From the NCBI GenBank assembly GCA_963662175.1, contig OY759224.1, positions 24,313,489-24,377,488 on the forward strand: a stretch of DNA of 64,000 nucleotides, read 5' to 3'. Below, piece after piece: positions 32,441-41,665 of the stretch. The notes below the pieces were generated by a model, which saw only the letters and a program-made list of their open reading frames with translations, was not told where the DNA came from and did no database searches. The translations under genes were made by a program, and so were the position numbers. This stretch comes from Aradus depressus (lineage: Eukaryota; Arthropoda; Insecta; Hemiptera; Aradidae). Every line of letters begins with the position of its first letter. The first letter of the stretch is position 1.

Positions 32441-33482
32441 GAGTTGATTGACGCGAAACATACTGGTAAAACGTGCCACCGGGGATCCCTAGAAACTTAT
32501 AACAACTTAAGAAAAGTCTATTACTGGCCTAATATGAGAGATAGAGTCACAGATTTTATCAATAAATGTAGTATCTGCCAAAAAATAAAATGCGATAGGA
32601 GACCAATACATGCTGAATATAAAGTCACTCCAACCCCAGAGAAATCATTCCAAGAGTTAATGATCGATACTCTCCATTACAATTCAAAATATATCATAAC
32701 TATAATAGATACTTTCTCTAAAAGACTCTTTGCCGAATCTATAGAGACATTAAATGCACAATATAATAAAAGTTTTAAAAAACTATTTGAGCCAATATCC
32801 AAGTCCTAAAACACTAAAAATGGATAACGGCAGCGAATATAAAAATAATTTAATAGCTAACTTTTTGAATTACGCGAATATAGAACCTCATTATACTACC
32901 CCTAACCACCCAAATTCGTTAGGATGCTTGAACCGAGCACATTCAACATTAATCGAAATATTAGGATCTATCAAAGAACAAAACAAAAATCTAATGTTGG
33001 AACAAAGTCTCAGGCTGGCTCTAATTGCTTATAATAACACACTAAATCAAAAGCTGAAAATGAGTCCAAACGAAATAACTTTTGGTATAAATAATCTTAA
33101 CATTAATGATAATGAAATTTATTTAGAACAACAAGTAAATGATTATCACAATAATTTGAAGCTAGTGCATAAAGCAGTTAAAACCCAATTAGAAAAAGAG
33201 AAGGAAGAACGCACTGAATCCTTGAATAAGACCCGAGAACTACGTTCATTACCTAAGGAGGTAAACGAGGACCCTCGTTATAACAAAGAAACTATTGAAG
33301 GTGATAAAATAGTTAACGCAAAGAAACTGTCTAAAACGTTTCACCCAGATCAAATTGAAAGACCTAGGAAACTTTACAAGAACGTTACGAAAAATCAATC
33401 TTCTCGGCTAACCCGCAACCCATCATCTGTTTCAGATGCGGAACCAAATATCGGTATTACTGCTATGGCAGCTGGTTCAACT
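32440..33482 (+). pseudogene. Errantivirus integrase (frameshifted, catalytic Glu replaced)
   Basis: The zinc domain H-H-C-C is visible (KHTGKTCHRG ... CSICQK). The core has D in MIDTLHYN and D in LKMDNGSEY, but the third catalytic position reads Asn (GCLNRAHSTL) where Glu is expected. The frame changes between 32754 and 32809. The second frame runs to TAG 33483-33485 with a lysine-rich C-terminal tail. Its last ~50 nt overlap the env frame, as in errantiviruses. Confidence 0.8.
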
Positions 33483-35268
33483 TAGCACAACAGTAAAAAT
33501 TACAGATCTCAGCCATGGACCAGGCATACTACCCCTAAAATTAAGTGATTCGTACTTTCCTGAAAAAGATTATACCTTCACATATTTCCTAAATTTCACT
33601 AACCTGAACCTTGAATTATAACAAATACCCATCACGTTAAAACGTTTCGATACAAAAAATTCACATAACGAATTACATAAAATCTTAACTAGAGAATATT
33701 CTTTTACCAAGAACAAATTAGATCATATCATACAATACAGCAAAATTAATAATAAGAGATTTAAACGCGGCCTAATAAATGGTGTAGGTACAGCCATATC
33801 CTGGTTGACTGGGAATATGGATGCAAACGATAAAGAAAGATACGACAAAATAATAAATCACGTAGAATCCAATAATTATCATTTACAACATAATGTAGAA
33901 AATCAATTAAAATTTAACCAAAAGCTAATTTCAGAATTTAACCATGACGTTTCAATCTTAAGACATGATAATCAACATATTGAAAAAGCATTCAACGAAT
34001 TAGACACAGACGAAGTAAAATTAAACTATTATTATCAGACATTGTACGAAACTCTAAACTACCCATATATTAGAATAACAGACATTGAAAATTCATTCGA
34101 ATTTTGCAAACTAGGGATTGTACATTCAGTTTGCAAGTAGGTCTTCAAATATTAAATTAGTCTAATTTAATAATGCATGGGTATTTGTTATAATTCAAGG
34201 TTCAGGTTAGTGAAATTTAGGAAATGTGTGAAGGTATAATCTTTTTCAGGAAAGTACGAATCACTTAATTTTAGGGGTAGTATGCCTGGTCCATGGCTGA
34301 GATCTGTAATTTTTACTGTTGTACAAGTGAACTGAATGTACAATCCCTAGTACATCAGTACAAGTGAATTAGAATCATTGGTTAAACAAAACATTCCCTT
34401 GATCTCCAATGACTTAGAAACAATTTGGCAATTAAGGAAAGTCCATTGTACAATATCAAAAAATTCCCTGTACTATTTCCTTCAACTTCCACTTGCAGCC
34501 AATCCTTTTGAAACGTACTACTTATTATCCTATCCAGTACAACATAAAAATAATGTCGTTAGTATTAAGACTAAAGAAGTGTTAATATCTAAAACTCATA
34601 ATTTACTGTATAAAGGCAATTGTATGTATATCAAACAAAATTTATATTGTAACGATAAACAACCCATTAAGGATGAATGCGTAAAAGAAATATTAAATAA
34701 CTTAGAATTAAGTCATTGTAAATCTTATACTGTAAATACTAAACCTTTTATAACATATAAAGAAATTATTAATCAATATTTATCTTATGGTAACCCTAGC
34801 ATAGTAATTAAAACCCAAAATGTAACTAGTACTTCGTTTTTAGAAAAAACTTCCCTAATTAAGATTAGTAATAAGGAAAGTATATTAAATGTATCATTAC
34901 CTTATGTAGAGCAAGAAATAGATAGTAAGCCATTAATATTAACACATCTAAGTAATGTAACTTCAAAGACTAATTTAATATTTGAAGAGATAAATGATAT
35001 CTCGACTGACTCCTTATCCTTAGAAATAATTGAAGATTTCGAAAAGAATAGAATTAATTACAATAATGTACTATTGTTGGCTATATCAAGCATAACTTTG
35101 TATCTTCTTTGTATTCATTTACACGCTTTGTATTCTCAAATATCATTTAAGAACTCTGAATCTAGAAGTGACAAAATAATTGAAACACTTCCTCTGTCAA
35201 CAACACCTGGATCAGTGGCACAGCACAAGAGTCAACCCCTACCCACAGATACCTTGCCCGAAAATTAG
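33436..35268 (+). pseudogene. Errantivirus env remnant (F-like envelope protein, interrupted)
   Basis: The N-terminal frame at 33436 starts with a hydrophobic signal-peptide-like segment and is ended by a TAA at 33619-33621. The following frame contains a basic furin-like site directly followed by a Gly-rich hydrophobic segment (about 33760-33815), the expected position of the fusion peptide. A stop at 34138-34140 precedes an inverted duplication (34177-34321). The ectodomain C-terminal part resumes at 34378 and holds one membrane span (about 35072-35125), a short tail and the stop at 35266-35268. This is an insect retroelement gene with at least three breaks; no function remains. Confidence 0.8.
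33488..34350. repeat. 145-bp inverted duplication inside env
   Basis: 33488-33632 is repeated in reverse at 34177-34321 with no difference visible by eye. A second inverted pair of 21 bp (34111-34131 and 34330-34350) lies just outside and inside it. The segment between (34138-34176) is AT-rich with a small palindrome. Confidence 0.9.
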
Positions 35269-35304
35269 GTAATCTCGTCGGAGCCTCGAACTACAGGAAG
35301 GAGG

Positions 35305-35527
35305 AGTTGAATACCAACCTGACACCTGAGCCACCTGCAGCCCAGCATTCCACTTACATAGTATATATACCCCCTAGTAAATGGAGGAGCAGATCTTCTT
35401 ATCTCTCAGTTGATGTAAAGTAGTTGTCGTATTCATAACTTGTTTGTACTTGTAAAATAAAATTTTTTAAAAAGTGATTTGGTGAATCAAGTTCTTTAAC
35501 TGACCCCTGGGCACCACGCCTTTCAAC
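35305..35527 (+). repeat. Probable 3' LTR of the errantivirus
   Basis: A purine tract (ggaaggagg at 35296-35304) is followed by AGTTGA; the segment ends at TTTCAAC, an imperfect inverted match, and includes AATAAAA at about 35457. Errantivirus LTRs commonly begin AGTT. No second copy is present to confirm the limits. Confidence 0.4.
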
Positions 35528-35568
35528 GGCGGAAACCACAGTTAGTAAATACCTACTTAGCATCGCCA

Positions 35569-35770
35569 AATATGCCCTCTGTATCTTCTGTGACATCGCG
35601 GCGCCGTTCGATTGCGCCTGGTGGCCTGCCATCCTCACGCGACTGCGTGCTATGGGACCGCCTAGGAATATATTTGCGCTGATATCCAGCTTCCTTCACG
35701 GCCGTTCTGCGACTGTGAGCCAGTTGTATGCTAGCACCAACACTAGGACCAACCAGAATAATGTCAGTTT
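35569..35770. repeat. GC-richer duplicated segment (unit C)
   Basis: It begins cctctgtatcttctgtgac and includes cgattgcgcctggtggcctg. It is repeated at 40585-40770 in unit D with scattered substitutions and indels. The minus-strand peptide GAIERRRDVTEDTE is kept in both, but flanking frames are not, so I treat it as a non-coding repeat. Confidence 0.6.
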
Positions 35771-35979
35771 GCATTTATTAATATAGATTATTCTTCCATT
35801 TTTTATTTCTTTATTCTTCTATCATACTCTATTATCGTATATTATTATACTCATAATGTTATCATGTTTTATTAGTTTTACTAATGGTGTACATTGATTG
35901 TTTTTGATTGCAACTATTTAGTTACCAGTTTCCAAGTGATGTTCATTCATAAACATCTATATGTTGGCGTGGTCAGTAG

Positions 35980-36520
35980 CAATTTTCATTTTCAGTACAT
36001 TCCAGTATCTGAAAAAGTACGGAAACTGACATGGAGGTACGAAAATAAAGTCAACTAATAATAATACATAGGAATAGTTTTTGTTGCACAAAATAAGGGA
36101 GAAGATAGATTATTACTTTAGGTTTATATATACGAAGAAAATGATGATGGTACAATATATTTTATTATTATTATAATATGACAGAGCTCTCTAAATAATC
36201 CGCTAGGTTTGCTACTAACTAATGCTATTCTTAATCCATCTATTGATTGCTTGGAATTTAATTGTAAGAAATAAAAAGGTACGACAGATGATAAAACGTA
36301 CGGACTTCGTACCAAAATGTACGATCTGACCTCGCTGGTGGTCAAATTTTTTTAAATATGGTTTCTGGTGCAGCCGCCACGCAGCGCCACAATAGCCCTC
36401 CCTGTAAGCTCCCTGTTATAGTACCCTATTCAATAACGTGGCCGTTATTATTTCAATTTTATTATCTAATTTATTCAGTTTGTGGTTTTCTGTTCCCACA
36501 TTTTGCCATTAATAACAACG
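35980..36520 (+). promoter_or_regulatory. Upstream region of gene D
   Basis: Contains the GTAC dyad (about 35985-36040), the second GTAC cluster near 36297-36325, gatctgacctcgctggtgg, the GC-richer stretch and the Inr-like TTCAGTTTG near 36475, in the same order as in B, C and E. Confidence 0.45.
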
Positions 36521-38932
36521 ATGAACCAGTGCCCAGGTAATGAATTATTATTTGTTAATATATCTCTTGTTAATCTTTATCTTATTGTCAAGCCTACAGC
36601 TACATATAACATTTTTACAGTCGAAGAAGAAAGCACAGTTAAAATAAAACTGGAGCCAGGGTCAGACGATTTGATTAACAGTTTGTGTAAGTACTAACGA
36701 ATACTAAACATCGAAACTAACCTTTACTATTGAAATACAAACTATATGTTTTACTTATGTTGTGATTGAGTTTATTTTGAATTCCAGGGGGAGAAGAACA
36801 TCAAATTACCATCAAACAGGAGCCAGAGCTGATGATCTCATATTCGCCATTATGTACTACATGTAAGTAAACGGGCTAAGCCACGTTAGAGCTTCTCACA
36901 ATTAGATCAGTGAGTGTTCAGATAAATTTGTCATTTATATTTGTAAGGTTGATAAACAGCTAGATTCAGTAAGCCAACATACATTTTTTCCTAAACATAC
37001 AAATTGTACATCCACAATATGAAAAGAATCTAAATACAAAATATATGTTGTACGTTCACGATATAAAATAAATCCCATTGCAGAATATATATTTAATTTA
37101 TAAAATATAACTCTTTTATAAACCACGTGGAAGTGCCTCAGATGCAGTCTAGTTACTGTATAGATGTCATTTCCATTTTATAGATGTGTAGAGAAAAATA
37201 TTGCGTTTCACAGTCCAACCTTTTGTAACTTCAAACTGTCTGCTTTGTTTCAGATGATACCGAGGAAGACGTGCCCGTGATCTGTTACTATTGTGGACAC
37301 AGTTATATCAGTTTGGGCAAACTCAGAAGACATATCCAAAACCTGCACACTCACGTGAAACGAATCAACTGCGATTTTCGTACATACAGATCTGATACAG
37401 ATGTTAAGCTTCATATTCAGGCCAAACATACTAATGAGAAGCCATTCAAGTGTGATCTCGGTACATATACAGCTGTCCAGTTGAATAATTTGAAACTCCA
37501 CATACAATGCAAACATACGAATGAGAGGCCATTCAAATGTGACCATTGTACATATAGCTCTGTTCGGTCTTCTCAATTGAAAAATCATATACAGTACAAA
37601 CATACAAATGAGCGGCCATTCAAATGTGATCATTGCATTTATAGCTGTGTTGAGTCTTCCCTATTGAAAAGTCATATACAGTACAAACATACGAATGAGA
37701 GGCCGTTCAAATGTGACCATTGTACATATAGCTCTGTTCGGTCTTTTGAATTGAAACATCATATGCAGAGCAAACATACTGATGAGAAGCCATTCAAATG
37801 TGACCATTGTACTTATAGCTCTGTTCTTTCTTGTCTATTGAAAAGACATATACAGACCAAACATACTAATGAGAGGCCATTCAAATGTGACCATTGTACA
37901 TATAGCTCTGTTCGGTCTTTTGAATTGAAAAGACATATTCAGTACAAACATACTAATGAGAGGCCATTCAAATGTGACCATTGTACATATAGCTCTGTTT
38001 GTTCTTCTGAATTGAAACGTCATGTGCAGAGCAAACATACTGATGAGAAGCCATTCAAATGTGACCATTGTACATATAGCTCTGTTAGGTCTTCTGATTT
38101 GAAAAGTCATATACAGTACAAACATACTAATGAAAGACAATTCAAATGTGACATTTGCACTTATAGCTCTGTTCGGATTTCTAATTTGAAACGCCATGTA
38201 CAATACAAACATACGAATGAGAGGCCATTCAAATGTGACCATTGTACTTATAGCTCTGTTCGGTCTTTTGATTTGAAAAGTCATATACAGTACAAACATA
38301 CAAATGAGAGACCATTCAAATGTGACATTTGCACTTATAGCTCTGTTTGGATTTCTAAATTGAAACTCCATATACAATGCAAACATACTGATGAGAAGCC
38401 ATTCAAATGTGACCATTGTACATATAGCTCTGTTCGGCCTTCTCAATTGAAAAGTCATATACGGGCCAAACATACTAATGAGAGGCCATTCAAATGTGAC
38501 CATTGCACATATAGATCTGTTCGGCCTTCTCAATTGAAAAGTCATATACAGTACAAACATACGAATGAGAAGCCATTCAAATGTGACCGTTGTACTTATA
38601 GCTGTGTTGAGTCTTCCCTATTGAAAAGTCATATACTATGCAAACATACGAATGAGAGGCCATTCAAATGTGACCATTGTACATATAGCTCTGTTCGGCC
38701 ATCTCAATTGAAAAATCATATACAGGCCAAACATACTAATGAGAGGCCATTCAAATGTGACCATTGTACATATAGCTCTGTTCGGCCATCTCAATTGAAA
38801 AGTCATATACAGTACAAACATACTAATGAGAGACCATTCAAATGTGACATTTGCACTTATAGCTCTGCTCGGATTTCTAAATTGAAACGCCATATACAAT
38901 ACAAACATACGAATGAGAGGCCATTCAAATGA
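36521..38932 (+). CDS. C2H2 zinc-finger protein, copy D (4 exons, 611 aa)
   Basis: Exons: 36521-36536, 36621-36686, 36788-36862 and 37254-38932; phase 1 throughout, 1836 nt open to TGA at 38930-38932. The N-terminus reads MNQCPVEEESTVKIKLEPGS, then the IKQEP exon. Exon 4 has nineteen 29-residue finger units. Units 2 (CDFRTYRS) and 3 (CDLGTYTA) have lost the second Cys; the other seventeen are complete. Helices include RSSQLKN, ESSLLKS, RSFELKH, LSCLLKR, CSSELKR, RSSDLKS, RISNLKR, WISKLKL and RPSQLKS. Intron 3 lacks about 130 bp found in B. It is likely a multi-site DNA-binding nuclear protein, unnamed. Confidence 0.85.
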
Positions 38933-38941
38933 GACCATTGC

Positions 38942-39091
38942 TCTTATAGCTGTACAGCATAAAGGAATATAAACTCCACACACTACTTGTCAATATTTTC
39001 ACTATATCCTTAGTGTGTGTATATTCCTTTATCCTGTTTATTATGAATTTTCACAAAGTAGACCTGGAATCAGTTCAATTCTTATAGCTGT
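38942..39091. mobile_element. 126-bp insertion with 12-bp target duplication and inverted repeats
   Basis: The insert 38954-39079 is absent from E (44327-44350). It is flanked by tcttatagctgt twice (38942-38953 and 39080-39091). Inside, ataaaggaatata...cacacac is mirrored by gtgtgtgtatattcctttat. It is too small to code for anything. Confidence 0.65.
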
Positions 39092-39685
39092 GTTGGGTCT
39101 TTCAATTCGAAAGGCCATATATAGGCCAAACATACGAATGAGGTATCCAGTCGAATAATTTGAAACGCCATCACAGTTCAAACATACGAATGAGAAACCA
39201 TGACTATTGTACCTGTGATTGTGATGTGTTACATCTTACAGTCTGAAACGGTATGTACAGCTCCAACATGATACTAATAAGAAACCTTATACCTTGTACC
39301 TTCAGCTTTGTTCGGCGTTCGTTTTTGAAATATCACTTATATACAAAACATGCGATTGCGAACCTATTGTACTTACAGATGTGTTGAACGTTCGAAACTG
39401 TTCCGTCATATTATGTCCGAACATGCGAATTATTTCTATTGAAAAGTTTAAAAGAGGTTATTCCTTTCGAAAAATTGGTCTTCATATAATTTCCAAGCTC
39501 TAGTATGTACTGAGATTCGAGATAAGACCAAGACGAACAAAGTTACAGCGCTGAGTTACAAAATACACGTTGTGGAAACATGGAACTTGTTACACCAACC
39601 ACGTTTTTACTCTTCACTGCTCTCTCTCATGTTCATTTCAATTTGGCATTGCCAGGTATAAGAAAGTCTCTCTTAGAATCTCGCT
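39092..39685 (+). other. 3' flank of gene D
   Basis: Decayed fingers, then sequence equivalent to C 29560-29690 and 30130-30340. It is shorter than in the other units. No gene is seen. Confidence 0.55.
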
Positions 39686-39826
39686 TGTAATACCCAAAAT
39701 TAGGGACATTAATTGCTTTGGAATAGTTATGAACAGTAAAGAGAAAATATATTGGATTAGAACGCCAGAGCCCAACAGCCATCGCATCCAGCATCGAACC
39801 AAAGACAAGAAGGTGCCGTGATCAGG
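39686..39826 (+). mobile_element. Partial copy of the TGTAATACCC solo LTR
   Basis: Starts TGTAATACCCAAAATTAGGG and follows the 5' end and then a more distal part of the 901-bp LTR of unit A (in reverse orientation there), so an internal piece is missing. The similarity stops near gaaggtgcc. Confidence 0.55.
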
Positions 39827-39829
39827 GAT

Positions 39830-39905
39830 CTATCGATACAAGTAAGTGAAGTATCGATACTTTTATTCGATACCAAGTAGGTATCGAAAAGATATTACTG
39901 ATATC
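39830..39905. promoter_or_regulatory. Cluster of ATCGATA-type motifs
   Basis: Five related sites in 75 bp: tatcgata, tatcgata, ttcgata, tatcgaaa and atatcgat. They resemble the insect DRE/BEAF core. There is no neighbouring promoter to link them to, so function is speculative. Confidence 0.25.
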
Positions 39906-40334
39906 GATTCAAAGTACTCGTTTCAAATTTCCACAATTAAAAAAAATTTAATAAATTTTTCAATACATCGTTCACCGTTTAATTTCTTACAATGTTCTTG
40001 TATTTGTCGTTGCAGTAAAAAACTGAACTCAAATTACGTTCCAAGGACAAATGATATATATGTTACGGTCAATGTGCGAAAACGGTAATTGTAAACAATA
40101 ACCACTAATTGTGAACAATTACCAAAACGATTGGTAAAAGTAGGAAATCTTGTGATTTGGCAGTTTTATTGGTAATTGTTAACAATCACCGGTTCCCCTT
40201 GGTAAAAGCAGGAAATACACTAATAAACATAATTATTCACCTACATTTTATTATTCAAAACATTTTAATAGAAGGTTACAAAACATAAATAAAAATAGAA
40301 AAAAAAAATATATGAAATCTTCTTTATTAAATGT
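39906..40334. other. AT-rich stretch with repeated inverted words
   Basis: The word ggtaattgt/acaattacc occurs in both orientations at 40085, 40117 and 40169, giving several small hairpins. No ORF of interest. Confidence 0.4.
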
Positions 40335-40577
40335 CTAGTCTTTATTAAAACAAACATTACTGCCATGACATTTGGAGTTACAGAGAACACCCCTGTTTTT
40401 GCAGGAACATTTTTTGGTTTTGCACTTCTGATTGCAAGTACATCGGTCATATCCTTGGCCTCCTGTGGTAGAAGAGAGCCTACCACATTCCCTTAGAGAA
40501 ATTGTTTTGTTAGGAACATCTTCAACTTGAACAAAACTTTCTGCTGCCAGTGCAAATTGATTTCTTGCACATTTCCT
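40335..40577 (-). pseudogene. Cys-rich C-terminal tail of a Ginger/KRBA2-type integrase, remnant
   Basis: 81 codons open on the minus strand to TAG at 40337-40335. The sequence runs DVPNKTISLREC, then GGQGYDRCTCNQKCKTKKCS and CKNRGVLCNSKCHGSNVC. This twelve-Cys-type pattern, preceded by VPN..ISLR, is the tail of integrase-like proteins related to Ginger transposons and their domesticated relatives. Nothing of the integrase core is present upstream, where a TAA and the duplicated GC-richer repeat follow. It is a fragment carried in unit D. Confidence 0.55.
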
Positions 40578-40584
40578 ACTTTAT

Positions 40585-40770
40585 ATACCTCTGTATCTTC
40601 TGTGACATCGCGGCGCCGTTCGATTGCGCCTGGTGACCTGCCATCCTCACTGCGTGCTATGGGACCGCCTAGGAATATATTTGCTCTGATATCCAGCTTC
40701 CTTGACGGCCGTTCTGCGACTGTGAGCCGGTTGTATGCTAGCACCAACACTACAGTAATGTCAGTTTTCA
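40585..40770. repeat. GC-richer duplicated segment (unit D)
   Basis: Second copy of the repeat at 35569-35770; here it directly abuts the integrase-tail remnant. Confidence 0.6.
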
Positions 40771-41139
40771 TTTATTAATATAGTTAAGAATATTATTCTT
40801 ACATTTTATATTTCTTTATTCTTCTATCATACTCTGTTATTGTTTATTATTATACTCATAATATTATCATGTTTTATTGGATTTACTAATAGTGTACATT
40901 GATTGTTAATATATTCCTCAATAAAGAAAAAATAAAATAAATACGACCTTATCGACCATTCCGATAAGAAATGTTGGTAAATATTTCAAAATGTTCTTTT
41001 GAAACTTTTAACATACGCATTTATATAACAGGAAGAAGCAATAGATTCAAATGCTTTATTTCTCCAGGCAACTATTTAGTTACCAGTTTCCAGGTAGTGT
41101 TCATTCATAAACATCTATATGTTGGCGTGGTCAGTAGCG

Positions 41140-41665
41140 ATTTTCATTTTCAGTACATTCCAGTATCTGAAACAGTACGGAAACTGACATGGAGGTAGGA
41201 AATAAAAAAAACTAATAATAATTCATGGGAATAGTTTTTATTGCAAAACATAAGGGAAAGATAGATTATTACTTTAGATTTATATAAATTAAGAAAATGA
41301 TGGTTCAATATATATTTTATTATTATTATAATATGACAGAGCTCTCAAAATAATCCGCTAGGTTTGCTACTATTTCTTGCTACTTAATCCATCTATTGAT
41401 TGCTTGGAATTTAATTGAAAGAAATAAAAAGGTGCGACAGACGTTAAAATGTACGCATTTCGTACCAAAATGTACGATCTGACCTCGCTGGTGGCCTGAT
41501 TTTTTAAAAAAATATGGTTTCTGGTGCAGGCGCCACGCAGCGCCACCTTAGCCCTCCCTCTGAGCTCCCTGTTATAGTACCCTATTCAATTACCTTGCCG
41601 TAATTATCTAACCTATTATTCAGTTTGTAATTTTCTGTTCCCATATTTTGCCATTAATAACAACG
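41140..41665 (+). promoter_or_regulatory. Upstream region of gene E
   Basis: GTAC dyad (about 41146-41195), second cluster near 41452-41478, then gatctgacctcgctggtgg, GC-richer block and Inr-like TTCAGTTTG near 41620. The order is the same as upstream of B, C and D. Confidence 0.45.

Larger units (their letters stand above)
31403..35527 (+). mobile_element. Errantivirus-type (gypsy clade) retroelement, heavily broken
   Basis: Order: RT, remnants of the tether region, integrase, env, probable 3' LTR. Gag, protease, the first part of RT and most of RNase H are missing. The left end joins the LINE tail directly at 31403. Every reading frame has stops or indels, and env contains an inverted duplication. 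Insect errantiviruses have this gag-pol-env order. The copy cannot be active. Confidence 0.85.
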
